DNA of 64,000 nt from Pseudomonas denitrificans (nom. rej.) (GCF_008807415.1 NZ_CP043626.1:2790001-2854000); one strand, 5' to 3'. Shown: positions 52,047 through 61,349, counted from the first letter of the stretch. Numbers and translations: made by a program. The notes: a model not told the origin generated them from the letters alone.

Positions 52047-53627
52047 ATGACCGCGCTCGCCCCGATTTCCGCCGCCAGCCCACAACCAGCGAAGCCTGCC
52101 GCACCGGTTGCCCAGCCATTCGGCCTGCGCATCGTGGTCGGCATGATCGGCGTACTGATCGCCTCCCTCAGCGCCGGCCTCAACGAAAAAGTCACCGACC
52201 TGGCCATGACCGACGTGCGTGGCGCGCTGTCCATCGGCCACGACGAAGGCACGTGGCTGATCGCCCTGTACTCGGCGGCGCAGGTCGCCGCCATGGCCTT
52301 CGCGCCCTGGTTCTCGGTCACCGTGTCGCTGCGACGCTTCACCCTAGGCGCCATCGCCTGCTTCGCCCTGCTCGCGTTGCTCTGCCCCTTCGCGCCGAAT
52401 GTCGAGACGCTCTACCTGCTGCGCCTGCTGCAGGGCTTCGCCGGCGGTTGCATGCCGCCGATGCTGATGACCGTGGCACTGCGCTTCCTGCCTCCTGGGA
52501 TCAAGCTCTACGGCCTGGGCGCCTACGCGCTGACCGCGACCTTTGCGCCGAACCTCGGCATGCCGCTGGCGGCGCTGTGGACCGAGTTCGTCGGCTGGCA
52601 GTGGGTGTTCTGGCAGGTCATCCCGCTCTGCGCAGTGGCGCTGGTCGCAGTCGCCTGGGGCATCCCGCAGGATCCGTTGCGTCTGGAGCGCCTTCGCCAG
52701 TTCGATTACCTCGGCCTGGCCCTCGGCCTGCCGGGCATCCTGATGCTGGTGATGGGCCTGCTGCAGGGCGAGCGCCTGGACTGGTTCGAATCCGACCTGA
52801 TCAGCCTGCTGGTGATCGGCGGCGCCGGGCTGCTGGTGGCCTTCTTCATCAACGAGTGGACGCACCCGCTGCCCTTCTACCGCCTGGACATCCTCAAGCG
52901 GCGCAACTTCACCCACTCGCTGATCACCCTGGCCGGCGTGCTGGTGGTGCTCGGTGCGTGCGCTGGCGTACCGGCGTCCTACCTCGCCTCGGCCCACGGT
53001 TATCGCCCGCTGCAATCGGCACCCATGGCACTGCTGGTGGCGTTGCCGCAGCTGATCTCGCTGCCGCTGGTGGCCGCGCTGTGCAACATCCCACGAGTCG
53101 ACTGCCGCTGGGTGCTGGCGATCGGCATCAGCCTGTGTGGGCTGTCGGCCTTCGGCATGAGCCAGCTGACCAGCGAGTGGACGCGGGAGAATTTCTACTG
53201 GCTGCTGGCGCTGCAGATCATCGGCCAGCCGATGGCCATCGTGCCGCTGCTGATGTCCGCCACCAGCGTCGTCGCGCCCATCGAAGGGCCCTTCGCCTCG
53301 GCCTGGTTCAACAGCGTGCGCGGCTTCTCGGCGGCGCTTGGCAGCGCCGTGGTGTCGATCCTGATGACCTGGCGCGAGCACTACCACTCCAACCGCCTGG
53401 TCGACCATCTGGGCAATGCCTCGCAAGCCCTCGGCCTGCGCCTGGAACAACTGGGCGGCGCTGAGAACATAGGCCGCCTGGCCGGCCAGGTGCGCGGCCA
53501 GGCCGGCGTGCTCGCCGCCTCCGACACGCTGCTGGCGATGTCCTGGCTGGCCGCCGCCCTGCTCGTCCTGATTCCCCTGATGCCGCTGCGGGTCTACCCG
53601 CCGCGCCCTGTCATTCCTAATCAATGA
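52047..53627 (+). CDS. MFS drug:H+ antiporter, DHA2 (EmrB-like)
   Basis: Inner-membrane transporter of 526 residues in the 14-helix DHA2 size class. Motifs typical of the family are visible, such as LLRLLQGFAGGCMPPMLMTVALRF (motif C-like region) and TLYLLR. It starts after GGAGG at ATG 52047; a longer reading from 51993 is not required. Followed by an HlyD-type adaptor (overlapping stop) and a NodT-type outer membrane protein, it is the pump of a complete tripartite efflux system. The substrate is not readable. Confidence 0.9.
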   Translation: MTALAPISAASPQPAKPAAPVAQPFGLRIVVGMIGVLIASLSAGLNEKVTDLAMTDVRGALSIGHDEGTWLIALYSAAQVAAMAFAPWFSVTVSLRRFTLGAIACFALLALLCPFAPNVETLYLLRLLQGFAGGCMPPMLMTVALRFLPPGIKLYGLGAYALTATFAPNLGMPLAALWTEFVGWQWVFWQVIPLCAVALVAVAWGIPQDPLRLERLRQFDYLGLALGLPGILMLVMGLLQGERLDWFESDLISLLVIGGAGLLVAFFINEWTHPLPFYRLDILKRRNFTHSLITLAGVLVVLGACAGVPASYLASAHGYRPLQSAPMALLVALPQLISLPLVAALCNIPRVDCRWVLAIGISLCGLSAFGMSQLTSEWTRENFYWLLALQIIGQPMAIVPLLMSATSVVAPIEGPFASAWFNSVRGFSAALGSAVVSILMTWREHYHSNRLVDHLGNASQALGLRLEQLGGAENIGRLAGQVRGQAGVLAASDTLLAMSWLAAALLVLIPLMPLRVYPPRPVIPNQ

Positions 53628-53638
53628 AAGGTCTGCCC

Positions 53639-54706
53639 ATGTCGCAACTGAGCTCCCGTCGCGGCAGTCTGGCCCTGGTTGCCGTGCTGCTTCTCGCCCT
53701 CGTCGTCTACCTGCTGCTGCGCCTGCTGGGTCCCAGCCGCGAGCAGAGCACCGACGACGCTTACATCCATGCCGACTTCACCCTGGTCGCGCCGAAAGTC
53801 GCCGGCTTCATCGAGCAAGTGCTGGTGGAAGACAACCAGTCGGTGAAGGCCGGGCAGGTCCTGGCACGCATCGATGCACGCGACTACCGCGCCGCGCTGG
53901 AAGCCGCCGAGGCCGACGTGCTGGCCGCCGAGGCGCGTCATCACCACGTCGCCGCCGACCTCGAACGCCAGCAGGCGGTGATCGCCCAGAGCGCCGCCCA
54001 GGTGCAGGCTGATCAGGCCGCACTGACCTTTGCCGCGCAGGAACTGAACCGCTACCAGCACCTCGCGACCCAGGGCGCCGGCACGCTGCAGAATGCCCAG
54101 CAGGCGCGCTCGCGCGTCGACTCGGCGAAGGCCGTGCTGGACAAGGACAAGGCTGCCGCCCTCGCCGCCCGCAAGCAGCTCGACGTGCTGCTCGCCCAGC
54201 AGGCCGAGGCCCTCGGCGCACTGAAGCGTGGCCAGGCGCAACTGCAGCAGGCGCAGCTCAACCTGTCGTACACCGAGATCCGCGCACCCTTCGACGGCAT
54301 GGTCGGCCGCCGCGCCGTGCGCGTCGGCGCCTACACCACGCCGGGCAATGCGCTGCTTGCGGTGGTGCCGCTGCAGAACGCCTATGTGGTCGGCAACTTC
54401 CAGGAAACCCAGCTGACCGAAGTGCAGCCCGGACAGCGTGTCGAGATCAGCATCGACACCTTCCCCGGCGAGAAGCTGCGCGGCCACGTCGACAGCATCG
54501 CCCCGGCCACCGGCCTGAGCTTTGCGCCCATCGCCCCGGACAACGCCACCGGCAACTTCACCAAGATCGTCCAGCGCATCCCGGTGAAGATCGTCCTCGA
54601 CGCCGACCAGCCGCTGCGCGGCAAGCTGCGCGTGGGCATGTCGGTGATCGCGCGCATCGACACCGGCAAGCACACCAAGGCCGAGCAGAAGGTAGCCGTA
54701 CAATGA
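53639..54706 (+). CDS. HlyD/EmrA-family membrane fusion protein
   Basis: Periplasmic adaptor of 355 residues: one N-terminal membrane helix (LALVAVLLLALVVYLLLRLL), a lipoyl half-motif (DDAYIHADFTLVAPKVAGFIEQVLVEDNQSVKAGQVL), a long coiled-coil hairpin, the second lipoyl half (LSYTEIRAPFDGMVGRR) and a beta barrel. ATG 53639 is preceded by AAAGG; the ATG at 53624 that overlaps the pump gene stop is also possible. The stop overlaps the next gene by 4 bases. Confidence 0.9.
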   Translation: MSQLSSRRGSLALVAVLLLALVVYLLLRLLGPSREQSTDDAYIHADFTLVAPKVAGFIEQVLVEDNQSVKAGQVLARIDARDYRAALEAAEADVLAAEARHHHVAADLERQQAVIAQSAAQVQADQAALTFAAQELNRYQHLATQGAGTLQNAQQARSRVDSAKAVLDKDKAAALAARKQLDVLLAQQAEALGALKRGQAQLQQAQLNLSYTEIRAPFDGMVGRRAVRVGAYTTPGNALLAVVPLQNAYVVGNFQETQLTEVQPGQRVEISIDTFPGEKLRGHVDSIAPATGLSFAPIAPDNATGNFTKIVQRIPVKIVLDADQPLRGKLRVGMSVIARIDTGKHTKAEQKVAVQ

Positions 54707-56160
54707 CCGCCGTGCGCACGTCCCCGCTCTTGGTGCTAGGGAGCATCGCCCTGCTCGCGCTCGGCGCCTGCAGCGTCGGCCCGGACTTCCAGCGCCCGGA
54801 CGATGCCGACGCGGTGGACTGGTCCGCCCGGCGCGGCGACGCACCGAGCCAGGCTCTCAATGCGCCGCTGGAAGCGCAATGGTGGACGCTGCTGGGCGAC
54901 CCGCAGCTCAACGACCTGCAACGCCGCGTGGCGGAAGCCAACCTCGACCTGCGCGAAGCCGACGCGCGCCTGCAGCAGAGCCGGGCGATCCGCCAGGCAC
55001 TGGGCGGCGATGCCGTGCCCAACGTCGGCGCGGACCTGGGCTACCAGCGCAAGCGCAACAGCGAGGCCGGCCTGAGCGACCCGTCCGGCAAAGCCGGCAA
55101 GGACAACTTCAACCAACTCGACGGTGGCTTCGACCTGTCCTGGGAGCTGGACTTCTGGGGCCGTGTGCGCCGCGAGCTGGAAGCCGCCGACGCCAACGTC
55201 CAGGCCACCGAGGAAAGCCGTCGCGACGTGCTGGTCTCGGTGCTTGCCGAGACAGCACGCAACTACCTGCAACTGCGCACCGAACAGGACCTGGAAGCGA
55301 TCATCCGCGGCAACCTGGAGATTGCCCAGCGCAGCCTGGAGCTGACCCGCCTGCGCCGCGCCGATGGCGTCGCCACCGAACTCGACGTGGCAGAAGCGTT
55401 GACCCAGGTCTCCAGCATCGAAGCGCGCCTGCCCGATAGCCAGAAGCGCCAGGCGCGACTGATCAACGCCCTGGGCTACCTACTCGGCGAAGCGCCCGGT
55501 GCGCTACAGGCGGAACTCGCCCAGGCCAAACCGGTGCCGCAACCGCCGCGTGGAGTACCGGTCGGCCTGCCGTCGGAACTGGCCCAACGACGCCCGGACA
55601 TCCGCCGCGCCGAAGCCGCGCTGCATGCCGCCACCGCCAGCATCGGCGTGGCCAAGGCGGACTTCTACCCGCGCATCAGCCTCAACGGCAGCTTCGGCTT
55701 CCAGGCGCTGCAACTGTCGAATTTCGGCGACTGGAACAGCCGCACCTTCGGCATCGGTCCAAGCCTGTCGCTGCCGATCTTCGAAGGCGGCCGCCTGAAG
55801 GGCATGCTCGCCCTGCGCGAGGCGCAGCAGCAGGAATCGGCCATCGCCTACCGCCGCACCGTGCTCAACGCCTGGCGGGAAGTGGACGACGCACTGACCG
55901 ACTACGCCGCCGACCAGCGTCGCCTGGCGAGCCTGGATACGGCCGCCGAGCATGGCCGCACCGCACTGACCAATGCCCGTGAGCAATACAAGGCCGGCGC
56001 GGTGGACTTCCTCAACGTGCTCAACGCCCAGCGCGAACTGCTGGCCACCGAGGAACAACAGGTGCGCAGCCGCGAAGCGGTGGCGACCACCCTGGTGCTG
56101 CTCTACAAGTCCCTCGGCGGTGGCTGGCAGCAGTCGGAGGAAAGCGCGCGGAATCTGTAG
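54703..56160 (+). CDS. NodT-family outer membrane efflux lipoprotein
   Basis: TolC-like outer membrane factor of 485 residues with a lipoprotein signal peptide: lipobox LGAC with acylated Cys near residue 23, then SVGPDFQRP, a NodT signature. Two OEP repeats with long helices (QRRVAEANLDLREADARL; ELAQRRPDIRRAEAALHAATA) form the channel. It completes the pump-adaptor-channel operon. Its stop codon lies within the REP palindrome at 56157. Confidence 0.92.
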   Translation: MTAVRTSPLLVLGSIALLALGACSVGPDFQRPDDADAVDWSARRGDAPSQALNAPLEAQWWTLLGDPQLNDLQRRVAEANLDLREADARLQQSRAIRQALGGDAVPNVGADLGYQRKRNSEAGLSDPSGKAGKDNFNQLDGGFDLSWELDFWGRVRRELEAADANVQATEESRRDVLVSVLAETARNYLQLRTEQDLEAIIRGNLEIAQRSLELTRLRRADGVATELDVAEALTQVSSIEARLPDSQKRQARLINALGYLLGEAPGALQAELAQAKPVPQPPRGVPVGLPSELAQRRPDIRRAEAALHAATASIGVAKADFYPRISLNGSFGFQALQLSNFGDWNSRTFGIGPSLSLPIFEGGRLKGMLALREAQQQESAIAYRRTVLNAWREVDDALTDYAADQRRLASLDTAAEHGRTALTNAREQYKAGAVDFLNVLNAQRELLATEEQQVRSREAVATTLVLLYKSLGGGWQQSEESARNL

Positions 56161-56201
56161 GAGCGGGCATGCCCGCGATTGCGCCCATCGGGCGTTCCTG
56201 C
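56157..56201. repeat. REP-type palindrome, copy 4
   Basis: GTAGGAGCGGGCATGCCCGCGATTGCGCCCATCGGG... begins on the stop codon of the efflux channel gene and ends in GTTCCTGC, pairing with the start. It marks the right border of the usp-lysR-efflux segment. Confidence 0.75.
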
Positions 56202-56220
56202 GGGGAGCCCCCAGGAAACG

Positions 56221-56250
56221 AAAAAAGCCCCGCATCTGCGGGGCTTTTTT
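56221..56250. terminator. Bidirectional terminator between efflux operon and gntR
   Basis: Perfect 14-base arms with six A residues at one end and six T residues at the other serve both convergent genes. Confidence 0.93.
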
Positions 56251-56262
56251 CTGGCTCGGTGA

Positions 56263-57039
56263 TCAGGCCGCCGAGTCGGCGTCGGCCTTGCTGCGGCGCG
56301 GCTTCTTCTTGCCGGCCAGCAGGTGCGAGAACACCGCGTGCAGGTCGCCGGAGGCGCCGTCCACGTCCAGGTTCAGCTTGTCGTCGATGTGCGCCATGTG
56401 GTGCATCATCAGGGTCACGGCCTTTTCCTTGTCGCCCTTCTCGATGGCGTCGAGGATCTCGTTGTGCTCGTCGAACGAGCAGTGCGAGCGGCCGCCGCTT
56501 TCGTACTGGGCGATGATCAGCGAGGTCTGCGACACCAGGCTGCGCTGGAAGACCACCAGCGGGGCATTCTTCGCCATCTCGGCGAGCTTCAGGTGGAATT
56601 CGCCGGAGAGGCGGATGCCGGCGCCGCGGTCGCCGCGGGCAAAGCTGGATTGCTCCTGCTTAACCATGTCGCGCAGCTCGGCGAGGGTGTCGCTGCTGGC
56701 GTTGTCCACGGCCAGCTCGGTGATCGCGCGCTCGACGGTGCGGCGGGCGAAGAGGATCTGCCGGGCTTCATCGATACTCGGGCTGGCCACCACCGCGCCA
56801 CGGTTCGGACGCAGCAGCACGACCTGTTCGTGGGCCAGGCGCGACAGGGCGCGACGGATGATGGTGCGGCTGACGCCGAAGATTTCACCGAGGGCCTCTT
56901 CGCTCAGCTTGGTGCCGGGCGCCAGGCGCTGTTCGAGGATGGCGTCGAAGATGTGCGCGTAGACGATCTCGTCCTGAGTGCCGCTGCGCGCCTTGCCATT
57001 GCGCGGCTGCTTCCTGATCTGTTGCAACTGGTCGGTCAT
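56263..57039 (-). CDS. GntR-family regulator (FCD subfamily), purine catabolism
   Basis: Regulator of 258 residues with a GntR wHTH (VYAHIFDAILEQRLAPGTKLSEEALGEIFGVSRTIIRRALSRLAHEQVVLL) and an FCD domain with the usual metal-binding-type residues (EFHLKLAEMAKN, DEHNEILDAIEKGD, HHMAHID). It is divergent from the purine permease and positioned inside the purine catabolism cluster. The palindrome TTGTAYACAA, typical of FadR/GntR sites, occurs twice in its own upstream gap and twice near uraH and puuE. It is probably the local repressor, relieved by a purine intermediate. The start ATG 57039 has a weak ribosome site. Confidence 0.88.
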   Translation of the reverse strand: MTDQLQQIRKQPRNGKARSGTQDEIVYAHIFDAILEQRLAPGTKLSEEALGEIFGVSRTIIRRALSRLAHEQVVLLRPNRGAVVASPSIDEARQILFARRTVERAITELAVDNASSDTLAELRDMVKQEQSSFARGDRGAGIRLSGEFHLKLAEMAKNAPLVVFQRSLVSQTSLIIAQYESGGRSHCSFDEHNEILDAIEKGDKEKAVTLMMHHMAHIDDKLNLDVDGASGDLHAVFSHLLAGKKKPRRSKADADSAA

Positions 57040-57128
57040 CGGAGTCGAACCCTGCTCAGCCGGGTTGAACCGGCGCGAAATCCGTGGGGGCATGAGTGGA
57101 GCTGGCCGCGGGCCAGGCATGGGGCACA

Positions 57129-57138
57129 GTGTACACAA
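57129..57138. promoter_or_regulatory. Purine GntR operator candidate 1 (GTGTACACAA)
   Basis: Eight of ten positions match TTGTATACAA, 90 bases upstream of the gntR start codon. It is suitably placed for autoregulation. Confidence 0.5.
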
Positions 57139-57288
57139 AGTGGCCACTATCGTGCAGCCGTCACGAGCGACTCCCCATCAACCCCAAGGCCGCGCGGCAC
57201 AGGAGCCTGGCGAAGGTCAGCGTGCGACCATTCCGGCGCTTTGCTTGTAAAAATCTTTCAGCAAGACACTAAACATTATTTGAACTTT

Positions 57289-57298
57289 TTGTACACAA
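57289..57298. promoter_or_regulatory. Purine GntR operator candidate 2 (TTGTACACAA)
   Basis: Nine of ten positions match TTGTATACAA, in the AT-rich promoter stretch 137 bases upstream of the permease start. The 395-base gap (57040-57434) otherwise holds no gene. Confidence 0.6.
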
Positions 57299-57434
57299 CT
57301 GCATAATCGCGGCGTGACTTCCTGACCCAAAGGTCAACATTCACACCCTCACAACTCTTTCCGTTAGCGCAAGGGACGCAGGTGAACCAGCCGACGGCAA
57401 GGGACCAACAACAAGAGCGTTGAGGAGTACCGCT

Positions 57435-58781
57435 GTGGAAAGCACCAAACAAGAACAACAAGCCTTTGCAACCAGCCCGCCTGCTACCGGCCTGCTCGAA
57501 CGCCTGTTCAAGCTCAGCCAGCACGGCACCACCGTGAAGACCGAACTCGCCGCAGGTCTCACGACCTTCATCACCATGGCGTACATCATCTTCGTCAACC
57601 CCAACATCATGGCCGACGCCGGCATCGACCACGGCGCCGCCTTCGTCGCGACTTGCCTTGCCGCGGCGCTCGGTTGCTTCCTGATGGGCCTGTACGCCAA
57701 CTGGCCGGTGGGCCTGGCGCCGGGCATGGGCCTCAACGCCTTCTTCACCTACACCGTGGTCAAGACCATGAACTACAGCTGGGAGATCGCGCTGGGCGCG
57801 GTGTTCATCTCCGGCATCGCCTTCATGATCCTGACCTTCTCGCGCATCCGCGAATGGCTGCTCAACAGCATCCCGGTCAGCCTGCGCTTCGCCATGGGCG
57901 CCGGCGTCGGCCTGTTCCTCGGGCTGATCGGCCTGAAGACCGCCGGCATCGTGGTCGCCAGCCCCGCCACCCTGGTTCACCTGGGTGACCTGACCAGCCC
58001 CGGCCCGCTGCTCGCCGCGATCTGCTTCCTGATGATCGCCGTGCTGGAATACCGCCGTGTGTTCGGCGGCATCCTGATCAGCATCCTCACCGTCACCGTG
58101 GCCGGCATCGCGCTGGGCATCGTCCAGTTCGGCGGCGTGTTCTCCATGCCTCCGAGCCTGGCGCCGACCTTCATGGCGATGGACATTTCCGGCGCGTTCA
58201 ACGTCACCATGATCAGCGTGATCCTGGCCTTCCTCTTCGTGCACATGTTCGACACCGCCGGCACCCTGATGGGCGTTGCCCAGCGTGCGCATCTGGTGCG
58301 TGAAGACGGTCGCATCGAGAACCTGTCGAAAGCCATGAAAGCCGACAGCACCTCCAGCGCCTTCGGCGCGGTGCTCGGCGTGCCGCCGGTGACCAGCTAC
58401 GTGGAAAGCGCTGCGGGCGTCGCCGCCGGTGGCCGCACCGGCCTGACCGCCGTGGTGGTGGGCGTATTGTTCGTCGCCGCGATGTTCTTCGCCCCGCTGG
58501 CCGGCATGATCCCCGCCTACGCCACCGCCGGCGCGCTGATCTACGTCGCCATGCTGATGATGGGCGGCATGGCCCACATCGACTGGAACGAGCACACCGA
58601 GACCATCCCGGCCATCGTCACCGTGATCATGATGCCGCTGACCTTCTCGGTCGCCGACGGCATCGCGCTGGGCTTCGTGACCTACGTGGCGATGAAGGTC
58701 TTCACCGGCCGCCACAAGGACGTGACCATCAGCCTGTATGCGCTGTGCGCGATCTTCGTGGCCAAGTTCATCTTCCTCTGA
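57435..58781 (+). CDS. NCS2 purine permease (AzgA/GhxP-like)
   Basis: Membrane transporter of 448 residues for guanine, hypoxanthine or xanthine uptake. The motif TFITMAYIIFVNPNIMADAGID near residue 50, GMGLNAFFTYTV near 95 and FLFVHMFDTAGTLMGVA near 265 are those of the AzgA-type branch of the NCS2 family. GTG 57435 has GAGGAG 7 bases upstream, better than TTG 57420. It supplies the substrates of GuaD and XdhABC. A strong terminator follows. Confidence 0.92.
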   Translation: MESTKQEQQAFATSPPATGLLERLFKLSQHGTTVKTELAAGLTTFITMAYIIFVNPNIMADAGIDHGAAFVATCLAAALGCFLMGLYANWPVGLAPGMGLNAFFTYTVVKTMNYSWEIALGAVFISGIAFMILTFSRIREWLLNSIPVSLRFAMGAGVGLFLGLIGLKTAGIVVASPATLVHLGDLTSPGPLLAAICFLMIAVLEYRRVFGGILISILTVTVAGIALGIVQFGGVFSMPPSLAPTFMAMDISGAFNVTMISVILAFLFVHMFDTAGTLMGVAQRAHLVREDGRIENLSKAMKADSTSSAFGAVLGVPPVTSYVESAAGVAAGGRTGLTAVVVGVLFVAAMFFAPLAGMIPAYATAGALIYVAMLMMGGMAHIDWNEHTETIPAIVTVIMMPLTFSVADGIALGFVTYVAMKVFTGRHKDVTISLYALCAIFVAKFIFL

Positions 58782-58800
58782 GTCTCTGCTACGCACGATA

Positions 58801-58832
58801 AAAAAGGCCCCGGCGATTGCCGGGGCCTTTTT
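58801..58832. terminator. Bidirectional terminator after the purine permease
   Basis: Fourteen-base perfect arms with A and T runs enclose the loop GATT. Confidence 0.93.
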
Positions 58833-58887
58833 GTTTCGCCCTGCGGGGGACCGTGGGCCATCCCGATCGGAGCGAGGCGGTATTGGC

Positions 58888-60684
58888 TCAGCCTTCCACA
58901 GCAGGCAACAGCAGCCTGATGCTGAACTCGGTGCCGACTCCAGGGCGGCTGCTCATGGTCAGTTCACCGCCCATCAGCTCGACCAGGCTGCGCGACAGGG
59001 CCAGCCCCAAGCCAGTGCCACCACGGCGCACCCGCTCGCCCTTCAACGGCGTGGTAAAGGGCTCGAACAGGGTTTCCTGCTCTTCCAGCGGAATGCCCAC
59101 GCCGGTGTCGATGACATCCAGCTGGACCTCCACCATGCCCTCCCCGCTACCGCGCGCGAGCAGCCGCAAAATGATGGCCCCATGATCGGTGAATTTCAGC
59201 GCATTGCTGAGCAGGTTGTTCAGCACCTGCCGCAGGCGCATCGGATCGCACCAGACCCGGGGCTGCAAGGCCAGACTGAAATCCGCATCCAGCGACAGTC
59301 CTTTCGCCATCGCCGGCTCAGCCAGCATATCCAACTGACGCTGCGCGAGTGCTTTCAGGTCCACCTCTTCCGGCGCCAGCTGGAGCCGCCCCAGGTCTGC
59401 GCGGCTGAGCAGGTTCAGGTCGTCCAGCATGTGCAGCATGTTCTCCGCCATGCTGCGCGCCACCTGTAACGGCTCGACGCGCCGCGCAGGATCATCCTGG
59501 TTCAGCGCCATGCCAATCATCGCCAGGATATTCTGCAGCGGCCCCTGCAACTCGCTGCCCATGCTCGCGAGGAACAACCCCTTGCCCCGACTGATGGTGC
59601 CAATCCGGGCGTTGGCATTGCGCAGTCCGCGAATCACATTGTCCTGGTGGGTGATATCGACAACACCGCTCAACACACCCAGCAGGGCGTCCTGCTCGTC
59701 CCGGTAGGGCCTCGCCCAGACGTGAATCACCTGACGACTCTGAGCGCCCTGGAATTCGACATCCCAGTCCAGGCTCTCACCCTTGCCGACCGCTGCGAGG
59801 AAGCGCTCCTGCAGCAGCCGTGCCTCGTCAGTGCTGGCGAATACGCCCAACTCCGACCAGGTGCTGCCGATAACCTCTTCGCGTGTTCTACCCAAGGCTT
59901 CCAGCGAAGCATCACTGCAGTACTGGATGCGACCGTCCAGCCCGCGCAGGCTGATCGGATACGGAATGGATTCCATGAACTTGCGCAACAGGCCCAGCTC
60001 GCGATGCTGCGCCTCGTCCAGCTCGGGCATTGCGCTAACGGGTTCTTCCCTGGCACCGCCCTCCACCAATCCATGTCGGCGACCGATATCGATCAGCTCG
60101 ACCAGAGACTTGGCGTGCAGCTTCTGCATCAGCCGCACCTTGTAGGTGCTCACGGTCTTGTCGCTGATGGCCAGCTGGTCGGCGATGGCGATGTTGCTCA
60201 AGCCTCGCGCCAGTAGCTGCAGGACGCTGAGTTCGCGGACCGACAGCCCCTTGATCAGTTCGCCATGCCCGGCCTCTTCTGCCGCGCTGACACTGCCCAG
60301 CGCGTGGCTGGGGAAATAACTGTGCCCCTGGGCGATGGCCCGCACCGCTTCGCGCACTGCCTGGGGGTTCTCCTGCTTGCTGACGAAACCGGCGGCGCCG
60401 GCAGTCAGGCAGCGCCCGGCGAAGTACTCGGAGTCCTGTGAAGTGAGCACCAGCACCTTGACGGGGGATTCCTGTGCCACCAGGCGCTGCAGGACCTCCA
60501 ACCCACCCAGGCGTGGAATCGACAGTTCGAGGATCATCAGGTCCGGCTTGCATACCCGCACCTGGTGCAGCGCATCGGGCCCGTTGTCCGCCTCGCCGAC
60601 GACCTCGTGCCGATCCGCTTCCATCATCAGCCGCAGCGCGTGACGGGTCACCGGTTGTTCATCGACGATCAGAATCCTGCTCAT
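58888..60684 (-). CDS. Receiver-LuxR HTH-PAS-kinase fusion with degenerate phosphorylation sites
   Basis: Protein of 598 residues in an unusual order: receiver domain (1-120), LuxR/GerE HTH (about 145-205, LSVRELSVLQLLARGLSNIAIAD), PAS domain (230-350), then a histidine kinase core (360-598). The receiver Asp is Glu (MILELSIPRLGG, E53), while the acidic pocket DE and the Lys (VSKQ) remain. In the kinase, the H-box His is Ser (FLASMGSELQGPL, near S376), yet the N-box LNNLLSNALKF, DTGVGI and GGTGLGLAL are intact. It cannot run a normal His-Asp relay by itself. AAGGAG precedes ATG 60684. A role near the purine genes is not evident. Confidence 0.9.
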   Translation of the reverse strand: MSRILIVDEQPVTRHALRLMMEADRHEVVGEADNGPDALHQVRVCKPDLMILELSIPRLGGLEVLQRLVAQESPVKVLVLTSQDSEYFAGRCLTAGAAGFVSKQENPQAVREAVRAIAQGHSYFPSHALGSVSAAEEAGHGELIKGLSVRELSVLQLLARGLSNIAIADQLAISDKTVSTYKVRLMQKLHAKSLVELIDIGRRHGLVEGGAREEPVSAMPELDEAQHRELGLLRKFMESIPYPISLRGLDGRIQYCSDASLEALGRTREEVIGSTWSELGVFASTDEARLLQERFLAAVGKGESLDWDVEFQGAQSRQVIHVWARPYRDEQDALLGVLSGVVDITHQDNVIRGLRNANARIGTISRGKGLFLASMGSELQGPLQNILAMIGMALNQDDPARRVEPLQVARSMAENMLHMLDDLNLLSRADLGRLQLAPEEVDLKALAQRQLDMLAEPAMAKGLSLDADFSLALQPRVWCDPMRLRQVLNNLLSNALKFTDHGAIILRLLARGSGEGMVEVQLDVIDTGVGIPLEEQETLFEPFTTPLKGERVRRGGTGLGLALSRSLVELMGGELTMSSRPGVGTEFSIRLLLPAVEG

Positions 60685-60776
60685 ACCACTCCTTGAAACG
60701 GATTTTTCCCTCCTTTCTTCTAGTCCAAATGTGCCCATCCCGCCCGTACGTTCTCAGCAATAGTGCGTACGACAGG

Positions 60777-60805
60777 CAAAAAAAAGCCCGCAGTGTGGGC
60801 GGGCT
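60777..60805 (-). terminator. Terminator of uraH
   Basis: On the minus strand AGCCCGC pairs with GCGGGCT across a 7-base loop and is followed by a run of at least seven T residues. Confidence 0.88.
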
Positions 60806-60851
60806 GAGGAAGACTCCACGAAGAGTCCGGGGGAAGACCTACGGGCGGGGA

Positions 60852-61205
60852 CTAGCTGCCGCGATAGGTGGAATAGCTGTAGGGGGAAATCAGCAGCGGC
60901 ACATGGTAGTGGTCGCTTTCCGAGGCGATGCCAAAGCGCAGCACGACCTGGTCGAGGAATGCCGGCTGGGGTAGCTCGACGCCACGGGCGCGGTAATAGT
61001 CGCCAGCGTTGAACAGCAGCTGGTAGACGCCGGCGCGGAAGTCGTCGCCCTGCAGCAGCGGCTCGTCGCAGCGGCCATCGTCGTTGGTCACGCGAGTGGC
61101 GATCAGTTCCAGCTGCTGGCCTTCGACGCGGAACAGCTCGATCTTGATGCCATGGCCGGGGCAGCCGTGGGCGGAATCCAGTACGTGAGTGGTCAGGCGT
61201 CCCAT
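60852..61205 (-). CDS. uraH: 5-Hydroxyisourate hydrolase (transthyretin-like)
   Basis: Enzyme of 117 residues hydrolysing 5-hydroxyisourate, the product of urate oxidation, to OHCU. It starts MGRLTTHVLDSAHGCPGHG and ends with the family C-terminal tetrapeptide YRGS. Active-site His (THVLD), Arg and HYHVPLLISPYSYSTYRGS are in place. ATG 61205 gives the family length; the reading to 61349 is out of family. It is divergent from puuE, and the 409-base gap carries two perfect TTGTATACAA sites. Confidence 0.96.
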   Translation of the reverse strand: MGRLTTHVLDSAHGCPGHGIKIELFRVEGQQLELIATRVTNDDGRCDEPLLQGDDFRAGVYQLLFNAGDYYRARGVELPQPAFLDQVVLRFGIASESDHYHVPLLISPYSYSTYRGS

Positions 61206-61339
61206 GGGCTTAACGGTGTCCTGCGGCGGAGCCGGCCGACACCTTCCTCCTCTGTCTTGTTGATGCGAATGAGCGGGTCGCCATCGAAGCGGCCCGCGGG
61301 TGCGTTTGGTGAAGCGAATATACCCAGCGGCACAATTGA

Positions 61340-61349
61340 TTGTATACAA
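61340..61349. promoter_or_regulatory. Purine GntR operator candidate 3 (TTGTATACAA)
   Basis: A perfect 10-base palindrome 135 bases upstream of the uraH start codon. Confidence 0.7.
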
